In this document: positions 1 through 6,225 of the stretch, piece by piece
How the letters are laid out: each line of letters begins with the position of its first letter
Numbering within the stretch: the first letter of the stretch is position 1
Position numbers and translations under genes: made by a program
Notes under the pieces: model-generated
The model's database searches: none
Told to the model about the DNA's origin: nothing
Seen by the model: only the letters and a program-made list of their open reading frames with translations
Origin: Streptomyces mirabilis
GTDB taxonomy: Bacteria; Actinomycetota; Actinomycetes; Streptomycetales; Streptomycetaceae
Assembly: GCF_039503195.1 (NCBI RefSeq)
Contig: NZ_JBCJKP010000001.1
Coordinates: forward strand, 5,146,001 to 5,210,000
Direction of reading: 5' to 3'
DNA: 64,000 nucleotides

Positions 1-938
1 CCGTCCGCGTGCAGCAGCAACGGCGGCGGATGGCCGCGGTTGACGATCCTGACGAGACCGCCCTCGTGCGTGATCTCCGCGAGGACGGCGGTGGTGAACC
101 CCTCGAAGGCGTCGAGGCCCTCGCGCCGGGTGCCCTCGCGGGCCAGCGCCCGCTCCAGCCGCTGCGCGACCGCCTCCGGGGTGACCTCCTGCTCGGCCGC
201 CTCCCGGAACGCCCCGATGACCACCGCGACGGCGGCCACCGCGTCCATGCCCTTCCCGCGTACGTCGCCCACCACCAGCCGTACGCCGTGCGGGGAGTCC
301 TGCACCGCGTACAGGTCGCCGCCGATGAACGCGCCCGCCTGCGCGGCCTCGTAGCGCGCCGCGACGTCGAGGCCGTCGATCCGCTGGTCGGGTTCCGGCA
401 GGACGGCACGCTGGGCCGCCTCGGCGATCTGGTGGGCCGAGGCGAGTCGTTCGTCGGTGCGGCGGACGAGGATATTGATGAGCACGGCCAGCACGCCGAC
501 GGTCGCCACGGTGGCGACCTCCGTGAGCGCGTCCACCTTGAAGACGATGCCGAGCCGGATGTGGATCGTGAGCACCGCGACGAACGCCGTGACGCCGGTG
601 AGCACGGTGCCGCGCAGCGAGAAGAGCGGGGCGGCCACGAGCGGCGCGGCCGTGAAGAGGGGGCCCGCGGTGAAGGCCATCGGGGTGAAGTAGTCGTAGA
701 ACGCGCCGACCAGGATGAGCAGCGCGGGCAGCACCCGGACGAGGCTGCGCGCGCAGGAGATCCGGCTCCGGTCCGCCTCGGCCGGGCGGGGCACCGGCTC
801 GCCCCCCAGCCCCGGATCGCGCACGGGGTCCCCGGGCAACCGCCCACCGGACCGGTCGTACCGCTCGTCACACGGCTTCTCGTACAGCTCGCCGTACGGC
901 TCCTCGGCCCGCTGCGCACCTCCTTGCTGCTGCCCCAC
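1..938 (-). CDS. Membrane PP2C/SpoIIE-type protein serine phosphatase, C-terminus cut by window edge
   Basis: This gene runs off the left edge of the window. From a GTG at 938 it encodes a Gly/Pro/Arg-rich cytoplasmic leader and several hydrophobic segments (for example ALLILVGAFYDYF), then the linker INILVRRTDERLASAHQIAE. A SpoIIE/RsbU-type phosphatase domain follows, with the metal-binding motifs GGDLYAVQD and VVGDVRGKGMDA and, later, GGLVRIVNRGHPPPLL. Family knowledge: such proteins dephosphorylate anti-anti-sigma factors in partner-switching cascades. It lies 62 nt downstream of a lipoprotein gene on the same strand, so the two are probably cotranscribed. The start is uncertain because no strong Shine-Dalgarno sequence precedes 938. 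The partner is unknown. Confidence 0.85.
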   Translation of the reverse strand, partial: MGQQQGGAQRAEEPYGELYEKPCDERYDRSGGRLPGDPVRDPGLGGEPVPRPAEADRSRISCARSLVRVLPALLILVGAFYDYFTPMAFTAGPLFTAAPLVAAPLFSLRGTVLTGVTAFVAVLTIHIRLGIVFKVDALTEVATVATVGVLAVLINILVRRTDERLASAHQIAEAAQRAVLPEPDQRIDGLDVAARYEAAQAGAFIGGDLYAVQDSPHGVRLVVGDVRGKGMDAVAAVAVVIGAFREAAEQEVTPEAVAQRLERALAREGTRREGLDAFEGFTTAVLAEITHEGGLVRIVNRGHPPPLLLHAD

Positions 939-1000
939 CCGTCCAGGCTTCCCGGCACGGGGGCGGGCGGCGAGCGGTGAGGGGCCGACCGGGGGACGCG

Positions 1001-1192
1001 TCAGTCGGAGGCCGACCACCGGACGCCGCCGGCTCCGCCGCGCTCGTGGTGGTACCCGGCCGGGGCGACGACGGTCCCGCCGTGCGGCACGAGGTCGTGA
1101 CCGTCGTGACAGGCCCCGAGGAACAGCGCGCACACGGCGAGCAGCAGCGCGAGCGCCGGCGCGCGCCGGACCAGCCAGCGATGACGACTCAT
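1001..1192 (-). CDS. Small putative lipoprotein
   Basis: A 63-residue protein with an arginine-rich n-region, a hydrophobic core (ALALLLAVCALFL) and a lipobox LGAC, so it is predicted to be exported and lipidated. Only about 35 residues remain after the cysteine, rich in His and Gly (HDGHDLVPHGG), with no recognisable domain. It is the promoter-proximal gene of a probable two-gene unit with the downstream membrane phosphatase. A role as sensor or accessory to that phosphatase is only inferred from adjacency. The function is unknown. Confidence 0.6.
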   Translation of the reverse strand: MSRHRWLVRRAPALALLLAVCALFLGACHDGHDLVPHGGTVVAPAGYHHERGGAGGVRWSASD

Positions 1193-1292
1193 AGTGAGCG
1201 AAAGACTACAGAAAGTCGGGTCGACAGGGAAAACCGGGGCGGGACGGCGAACGGGAAAGCCGGGTGGCAGGAAAACGGGGACGGCGAACGGG

Positions 1293-1336
1293 AAAAAACC
1301 AAGGGCCGGAACTCGTTTCCGAGTTCCGGCCCTTGG
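1293..1336 (-). terminator. Intrinsic terminator of tRNA-fMet
   Basis: A perfect 17-bp stem (1299-1315 with 1320-1336, loop TTTC) is followed on the minus strand by a run of six T residues. It sits directly 3' of the minus-strand initiator tRNA gene. Confidence 0.85.
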
Positions 1337-1343
1337 CCTTCAG

Positions 1344-1417
1344 TAGCGGGGACAGGATTTGAACCTGCGACCTCTGGGTTATGAGCCCAGCGAGCTACCG
1401 AGCTGCTCCACCCCGCG
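1344..1417 (-). tRNA. tRNA-fMet (CAT), initiator
   Basis: A 74-nt cloverleaf with anticodon CAT. The initiator hallmarks are visible: the first base pair of the acceptor stem is mismatched (C1 against T72), and the anticodon stem has three consecutive G:C pairs (GGG/CCC) next to the loop. The T-arm contains GGTTCAAATCC. The CCA end is not encoded. A strong terminator follows at 1293-1336. Confidence 0.95.
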
Positions 1418-1490
1418 TCGTTGAAATTAGTGTACGCCATCCGCGGGGCCCGATTCACCAGGCTTTTCGCGGACGATCGCGAAGCCGCCC

Positions 1491-2642
1491 CTACCCGGCC
1501 TCGAGAAGGTGACGATTGGGCGCCACGGCCCGCTCCTCGAACTCCGGCAGTACGACGACATCCGCCCCCGCGGCCACGAGCAGACCGTTCCCGTCGGCCT
1601 CCGTCACGAACGTGTCGGGCTCGCGCCACGCGGTGACCACCCGCCGTACCCCCGCGTCGAGGATCAGCCGCGCACAGGGCGCGGGCCGGGACGCCCGCCG
1701 CGCGCACGGCTCCAGGCTGCTGTACACGGTGGCGGAGCGCAGACGCGGATCCGTGGGATCGATCTTCGCGAGCGCCGCCTCCTCGGCGTGCACGACGGGG
1801 TCGTCGCCCTCCCGCGAGTGCCCGCGCGCCAGCTCGGTGCCGTCGGCCGCCACCACCACCGCGCCCACGCTGAACGCGGTCTCCGACGGCGGACACAGCG
1901 CCGCCAGCTCGCAGGCGACGCCCAGCCAGTGCCGGTCCGCGGCGGACGCGAGGGCGCCTTCCCCGGGTGCGGTGGGGACGTAGCGGACGAGGACGACGTC
2001 CCCGACCGGTCGTGTCTCCACCAGCCGCATCCGGCCCGGCGGATATCCCCCGGGTCCGAACAGCCGTGGCGCGTCCGGCTCCCCCACGAAGAGCGGCGCG
2101 ACGGCGAGCTGCAGTTCGTCCGCCAGCCCCTGTGTCATCAGCTGGGTGTGCACGCGCCCCCCGCCCTCGACCATGAGCCGCCGCACCCCGCGGGCGTCGT
2201 GGAGGTGTTCGAGCACGACGCGCCAGTCCAGCTCGGCGCCGGTCGGGACCACGTCGACGTCCAGTCCGCGCAGGGCGTCGGTGGCGCGCTCGGCGCCCTT
2301 GTCCGTCGTATAGACGACCTTCTCGCCGCCCGTGTGCCAGAACTGGGCGTCCGGGTCGAGGTCGCCGGAGCCGCTGACGGTGACCTTCAGCGGGTACTCC
2401 GGGCGCCCGGCGGCGACCCGCGCCGCCCGCCGCTCGGCGGAGTTGACCAGCAGCCGGGGGTTGTCCGCGCGGATGGTGCCGGCGCCGATCAGGATCGCGT
2501 CGCTGGACGCCCGTACCTCGTCGACCCGGTCGAAGTCGGCCGGGCCCGAGAGCAGCAGGCGGTCGGGGCCGGTGTCGTCCAGGAAGCCGTCGAGGGAGAC
2601 GGCGGCGGACAACAGGACATAGGGGTGGGGCATGGGGCGCAC
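1491..2642 (-). CDS. RibD-like bifunctional reductase-deaminase with reversed domain order
   Basis: A 383-residue protein. Residues about 5-225 form a RibD/DHFR-like reductase (SLDGFLDDTGPDRLLLSG, ILIGAGTIRADNPRLLV, RRLMVEGGGRVHTQLM). Residues about 235-383 form a CDA-fold deaminase with zinc motifs HAEEAAL and SLEPCARRASRPAPC. Classical RibD has the deaminase first, so the order here is inverted. The second zinc cysteine pair has nine residues between, one more than in typical RibD. It is divergent from a MarR gene, with a GTP cyclohydrolase II gene next to that, which suggests pterin- or flavin-type pyrimidine chemistry. The canonical riboflavin operon is not in the window, so the exact product is inferred. 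GTG at 2642 has GGAG 7 nt upstream. An ATG at 2633 is an alternative start. Confidence 0.85.
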   Translation of the reverse strand: MRPMPHPYVLLSAAVSLDGFLDDTGPDRLLLSGPADFDRVDEVRASSDAILIGAGTIRADNPRLLVNSAERRAARVAAGRPEYPLKVTVSGSGDLDPDAQFWHTGGEKVVYTTDKGAERATDALRGLDVDVVPTGAELDWRVVLEHLHDARGVRRLMVEGGGRVHTQLMTQGLADELQLAVAPLFVGEPDAPRLFGPGGYPPGRMRLVETRPVGDVVLVRYVPTAPGEGALASAADRHWLGVACELAALCPPSETAFSVGAVVVAADGTELARGHSREGDDPVVHAEEAALAKIDPTDPRLRSATVYSSLEPCARRASRPAPCARLILDAGVRRVVTAWREPDTFVTEADGNGLLVAAGADVVVLPEFEERAVAPNRHLLEAG

Positions 2643-2705
2643 TCTCCAGCTCCGAGCGCAGGGCTCCTAGTGGTTCAAGTTTTAAACAATACCTAGACTG
2701 GCGGC
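2643..2705. promoter_or_regulatory. Divergent promoter/operator between RibD-like and MarR genes
   Basis: A 63-nt divergent intergenic region with an AT-rich core, TTCAAGTTTTAAAC, that stands out from the GC-rich surroundings. Related TTGAACTTTAAA and TTCA/TGAA sequences recur upstream of the GTP cyclohydrolase gene (3310-3371). This fits a shared operator for the MarR protein, by inference. Confidence 0.55.
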
Positions 2706-3209
2706 ATGACGACCCGCTGGCTCTCCCCCGCCGAGCAGCGCGCCTGGCGCGCGTACATCGCCGCCGCCTCGCTCCTGGAGGACACGATCGACCGGCAGCT
2801 CCAGGCCGAGACCGGCATGCCCCACCTTTACTACTCCATCCTGGCCATGCTGTCCGAGGCGCCGGACCGGCGGCTGCGGATGACCGACCTCGCCGAGACC
2901 CTGAAGATCACCCGCAGTCGGCTGACGTACGGCGTGACCCGGCTGGCGAGCGACGGTCTGGTGCGCCGGGAGGGCTGCCACAGCGACAGGCGCACCCAGA
3001 TCGCGGTCCTCACGGACGAAGGGATGGCCGTTCTGGAGCGGGCGGCGCCGGGCCACGCGGAGCAGGTCAAGACGGCGGTCTTCGACCGACTGACCCCCGA
3101 GCAGGTCGGGCAGCTGGAGGAGATCTGCGGGGCCATCACCCGCGGCATCCAGGGGGAGAACCCCGGGGCCTGCGGGGAAGATCTGCCGTGGCGACGGCGT
3201 TCTTCGTGA
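2706..3209 (+). CDS. MarR-family transcriptional regulator
   Basis: A 167-residue winged-helix protein. The MarR core is visible: MTDLAETLKITRSRLTYGVTRL is the recognition helix region and GCHSDRRTQIAVLTDEG is the wing with the conserved D-R-R motif. An N-terminal helix and C-terminal dimerisation helices are present. It is transcribed divergently from the RibD-like gene and lies 206 nt upstream of the GTP cyclohydrolase II gene. Inverted repeats with TTCA/TGAA halves in both intergenic regions make it the likely local repressor of both. The ligand is unknown. Confidence 0.9.
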   Translation: MTTRWLSPAEQRAWRAYIAAASLLEDTIDRQLQAETGMPHLYYSILAMLSEAPDRRLRMTDLAETLKITRSRLTYGVTRLASDGLVRREGCHSDRRTQIAVLTDEGMAVLERAAPGHAEQVKTAVFDRLTPEQVGQLEEICGAITRGIQGENPGACGEDLPWRRRSS

Positions 3210-3309
3210 GTCGGCGACGGCGTTCCCCGTAGTCGGCGACGGCATTCCTCGTGAGCCGTACGACAGCACGCTTCGTGAGCCGTACGACACAGAATCACGC
3301 AAAGCCGTT

Positions 3310-3372
3310 GCTTGAACTTTAAAGCACCGTGTACTGTCTGTCTCCGAGACAGTGCTTCAAAACTGAAGCACC
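3310..3372 (+). promoter_or_regulatory. Operator-like inverted repeats upstream of GTP cyclohydrolase II gene
   Basis: The sequence GTGCTTCA-AAAC-TGAAGCAC at 3352-3371 is a perfect 8-bp inverted repeat. GCTTGAACTTTAAAGC lies about 40 nt upstream, and an additional CTGTCT-CCG-AGACAG repeat lies between them at 3338-3352. They are placed about 45-105 nt before the ribA start, in a generally AT-richer stretch. They are probably binding sites for the neighbouring MarR protein. Confidence 0.6.
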
Positions 3373-3415
3373 ACCGGCGCAACTCGCACGACACCCGCTG
3401 GACCGGAGAGACAAC

Positions 3416-4042
3416 ATGCGCGATTTCCCCACCGCCACGGTGCGCACCCGCGTCACTGTGCCCCTGCGCTTCGGCGACGGCTACTCGGTCGACGCGGAGT
3501 TGGTCACCTTCCACGGCCTCGCCGACGACAAGGAACACCTCGCCGTCGTGCTCGGCAAGCCCGGCGCGACCCCGCTGGTGCGGCTCCACTCCGAATGCCT
3601 GACCGGGGACGTCTTCGGCTCGGCCCGCTGCGACTGCGGCCCGCAGCTGCGCGAGGCGGTGGAGCAGATCGCGGAGCGCGGCGGAGTGCTCCTGTACCTC
3701 CGTCAGGAGGGCCGCGGCATCGGCCTCTACAACAAGCTCGACGCGTACGCCCTCCAGGACCAGGGCCTCGACACGTACGCCGCCAACGCCGCCCTCGGCC
3801 TGCCCGAGGACGGCCGCGACTACACCGCGGCGGCTCAGATGCTCCAGGCTCTCGGCATCGACGACCTGGACCTGCTCTCCAACAACCCGGACAAGGCCGA
3901 GCAACTGCGCGACCTCGGCGTCACGGTCTCCCACCGCGTCCCGACGGGTGTCTTCACCACCGCCCACAACGTGCGCTACCTGCGCGCCAAGGTCCTCCAG
4001 ACCCAGCACACGCTCCCCCTGCCGGAACTCACGGCGGGCTGA
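3416..4042 (+). CDS. ribA: GTP cyclohydrolase II
   Basis: A 208-residue stand-alone GTP cyclohydrolase II. The conserved signature is complete: zinc ligands in [18 protein letters not shown], the [13 protein letters not shown] loop, the LDAYALQ tyrosine that in this family is needed for release of formate and 2,5-diaminopyrimidinone, and LLSNNPDK. It opens GTP in the first step of riboflavin-type pathways. There is no DHBP synthase domain, unlike RibBA. The ATG at 3416 follows GGAGAGACAAC. An in-frame upstream extension to 3329 would cross the operator repeats and is rejected. No FMN riboswitch is seen, so control by the MarR protein is likely. Confidence 0.93.
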   Translation: MRDFPTATVRTRVTVPLRFGDGYSVDAELVTFHGLADDKEHLAVVLGKPGATPLVRLHSECLTGDVFGSARCDCGPQLREAVEQIAERGGVLLYLRQEGRGIGLYNKLDAYALQDQGLDTYAANAALGLPEDGRDYTAAAQMLQALGIDDLDLLSNNPDKAEQLRDLGVTVSHRVPTGVFTTAHNVRYLRAKVLQTQHTLPLPELTAG

Positions 4043-4074
4043 GCCCTCGGGCCCCACGCTCCCCAAGCACACCG

Positions 4075-4112
4075 AAGCCCCAGGTCGGATTCCCTCTGAC
4101 CTGGGGCTTTTC
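4075..4112 (+). terminator. Terminator between ribA and tRNA-Lys (convergent)
   Basis: A 12-bp perfect stem (4075-4086 with 4098-4109) is followed by TTTT on the plus strand. It lies between convergent ribA and tRNA-Lys and may serve both. Confidence 0.75.
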
Positions 4113-4114
4113 GG

Positions 4115-4187
4115 TAGACCCTGTGGGACTCGAACCCACAACCAATGGATTAAAAGTCCACTGCTCTGCCAATTGAGCTAAGGGTCC
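4115..4187 (-). tRNA. tRNA-Lys (TTT)
   Basis: A 73-nt cloverleaf with anticodon TTT in a CTTTTAA loop, D-arm AGCTCAATTGGCAGAGC and T-arm GTGGGTTCGAGTCCCAC. The CCA end is not encoded; CCG follows the discriminator A. Confidence 0.95.
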
Positions 4188-4296
4188 ACACGCCGGCCCG
4201 TATCGATCCCGTGCCGATGCATCCCCGAGCATAGCCGGACGTGGCCGGGACTCCGATCGGGTATCCGCGTCCCGGCCACGCCAACAGCGAACAGCC

Positions 4297-5832
4297 CTAT
4301 GGATCAACCGGTTCGGGCGCGTCCTTGCGCGCCGCCACGCGGGCGACCGTGCGGGCGTGGTCGGGGTTGAGGAACCAGTGGCGGGCCGACGCCAGCCACC
4401 AGGTCGCGGCGAAGCCGAGGACGACGAGGACCGCGACCGGGGCGTAGTTGAAGGTCTCCCAGGTGACCGGCGAGACCTGCGGCAGCATGAACAGGACCGT
4501 GATCACGACGACCCAGGCCACCGAGACGACGCCGATCGCGCGCGACCAGCGGCCCAGGTGCCACGGCCCCCGCTCGAACGCCTCCCCCTTGCGCAGCCGC
4601 AGCAGCGTCGGGATGACGTAGGCGATGTAGAGCCCGATCACGGCGATCGACGTCACGGCCGCGTACGCCGTCACATTGATCAGGTACGGCAGCCCCAGCA
4701 CGAGCGCGCCCAGCGCCGCCAGCCACACCGCCGCGACCGGCGTGCGTGTGCGCGGGCTCACGGTGTGCCAGACCCGGGAGAACGGCAGCGCCCCGTCGCG
4801 CGAAAACGCGTAGATCATGCGGCTGTTGGCGGTGACGGACGCCATCCCGCAGAAGAGCTGCGCGCCGATCACCACCAGGAGCAGGAGCTTGCCCGCCGTC
4901 GCCCCCAGGGCGTCGAGCAAGATCTGCGCGGGCGGCGCGCCCGTGGCCGAGCCCAGCTCCTTGTCGTACGACTGGATGGCGAAGGTGAAGCCCAGCAGCA
5001 GCACGAATCCGGCTATCCACGAGGTCCAGATCGACTGCACGATGCCCTTCGGGCCCGCCGTCGACGCGTCGTGCGTCTCCTCGGTCATATGGGCGGAGGC
5101 GTCGTACCCGGTGAAGGTGTACTGCGCCATCAGCAGGCCGACGAGGACGACGTACACGCCGCTGCCCCAGCCGGTGTTGTTCACGAAGTGCGTGAACACG
5201 AAGGACGCCGACTGATGGTGGTCCGGCACGAAGGCCAGCGCACCCACGATCACCCCGACGCCCAGCACGTGCCACCACACACTGATGTCGTTGAGGAGGG
5301 CGACGATCCGGACCCCGAAGGTGTTCAGCAGCCCGTGCAGGACGAGGATCCCGGCGAAGAGCAGGATCGTGCGGCCCGGCGTGATCGTGAAGTCGAACTG
5401 CAGGTTCAGGTACGCGCCCAGGAAGGACGCCGCGCCGAAGTCGATCCCGGCGGTCACCGCGACCTGCCCGAGGACGTTGAACCACCCCGTGAACCAGGCC
5501 CAGGCGGCGGCCGACCTCGTCGGAGCCAGCCGGTGGGCCCAGAAGTACAGCCCCGCCGAGGTCGGATAGGCCGAACAGATCTCGGCCATCGACAGCCCGA
5601 CGAACAGCGTCATCAGTCCGACCGCGACCCACCCCCAGGTGATCACGGCGGGGCCGCCGGTGTTCATGCCGAACAGATACAGCGTCAGACACCCCGAAAG
5701 AACCGAGATGATCGTGAACGAGACCGCGTAGTTGGAGAACGCCGACATGCGGCGGGCGAGAACCTGCGTATAGCCGAGCTGGGCAAGCCGTTCTTCGTCC
5801 GACAGCCCACTCGCCTTGGCGTCATCTGTCAT
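4297..5832 (-). CDS. APC-superfamily amino acid/GABA-type permease
   Basis: An integral membrane protein of about 511 residues with roughly 12 hydrophobic segments. It starts after an amphipathic N-terminus containing LGYTQVLARRMSAFSNYAVS, which is typical of the amino acid/choline (ACT) branch of APC transporters. Other family segments are SMAEICSAYPTSAGLYFW, GYDASAHMTEET and ANSRMIYAFSRDGALPFS. The substrate is probably an amino acid or amine; the sequence does not say which. The longer frame to 5877 begins with TTG and enters a gene relic, so the ATG at 5832 is preferred, although its ribosome site is weak. It stands alone, with no catabolic partner beside it. Confidence 0.88.
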   Translation of the reverse strand: MTDDAKASGLSDEERLAQLGYTQVLARRMSAFSNYAVSFTIISVLSGCLTLYLFGMNTGGPAVITWGWVAVGLMTLFVGLSMAEICSAYPTSAGLYFWAHRLAPTRSAAAWAWFTGWFNVLGQVAVTAGIDFGAASFLGAYLNLQFDFTITPGRTILLFAGILVLHGLLNTFGVRIVALLNDISVWWHVLGVGVIVGALAFVPDHHQSASFVFTHFVNNTGWGSGVYVVLVGLLMAQYTFTGYDASAHMTEETHDASTAGPKGIVQSIWTSWIAGFVLLLGFTFAIQSYDKELGSATGAPPAQILLDALGATAGKLLLLVVIGAQLFCGMASVTANSRMIYAFSRDGALPFSRVWHTVSPRTRTPVAAVWLAALGALVLGLPYLINVTAYAAVTSIAVIGLYIAYVIPTLLRLRKGEAFERGPWHLGRWSRAIGVVSVAWVVVITVLFMLPQVSPVTWETFNYAPVAVLVVLGFAATWWLASARHWFLNPDHARTVARVAARKDAPEPVDP

Positions 5833-5889
5833 GCCCCCAGCGATTCCCTCGCCGGGGGATCGACATGCACCGATCAAGACGCCGGGTTG

Positions 5890-6077
5890 GCCAGAAAAGG
5901 CCCCTGTAGCCCTGCCAGCCGCTCCCGATCTTCACCCGCGCCGCGAACGACCCCTTGCCGGTGCCGTAGCAGCGGTACAGGGTGTTGGCCTTGTCCTGGG
6001 CGAGCGGGTTGGCCGCCGCCGCTGATGCCGCCGGGCGCGGTGAGGACGTCGTACTGGTCCCAGTCGGCTGCTCCTAC
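5890..6077 (-). pseudogene. Relic of an FG-GAP/VCBS repeat protein
   Basis: On the minus strand one frame reads DWDQYDVLTAPGGISGGG. It then continues in another frame as NPLAQDKANTLYRCYGTGKG followed by SFAARVKIGSGWQGY. This is the typical Streptomyces FG-GAP repeat pattern (start of the calcium-loop repeat, L-A-x-D, Y-x-GTG, F-A-A-R-x-K-x-G-x-G-W). The frame change, the loss of the Asp-rich calcium loop, and the absence of the rest of a gene on either side mark it as a decayed 3' fragment of an exported protein gene. Confidence 0.65.
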
Positions 6078-6139
6078 AGCGAGTTCAAAGTTTCCGGAGT
6101 GCCTTTCGAAACAGCGCGGGGCACGGCCACAGGCACGGA

Positions 6140-6180
6140 AACGCCGTGGCCCCCACCGGATCGGTGGGGGCCACGGCGTT
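6140..6180 (-). terminator. Terminator of the DEAD-box helicase gene
   Basis: A perfect 19-bp stem (6140-6158 with 6162-6180, 3-nt loop) 46 nt beyond the helicase stop codon. No long T-run follows, which is common in Streptomyces. Confidence 0.75.
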
Positions 6181-6225
6181 CAGCATGCGCGGACGTCAGC
6201 GGACGTCAGCAGATGTCATCGGACG

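Noticed and set aside
3329..3415. N-terminal extension of GTP cyclohydrolase II
   Set aside because: It would translate through the operator palindromes. The ATG at 3416 has a good ribosome site and matches the usual start of the family.
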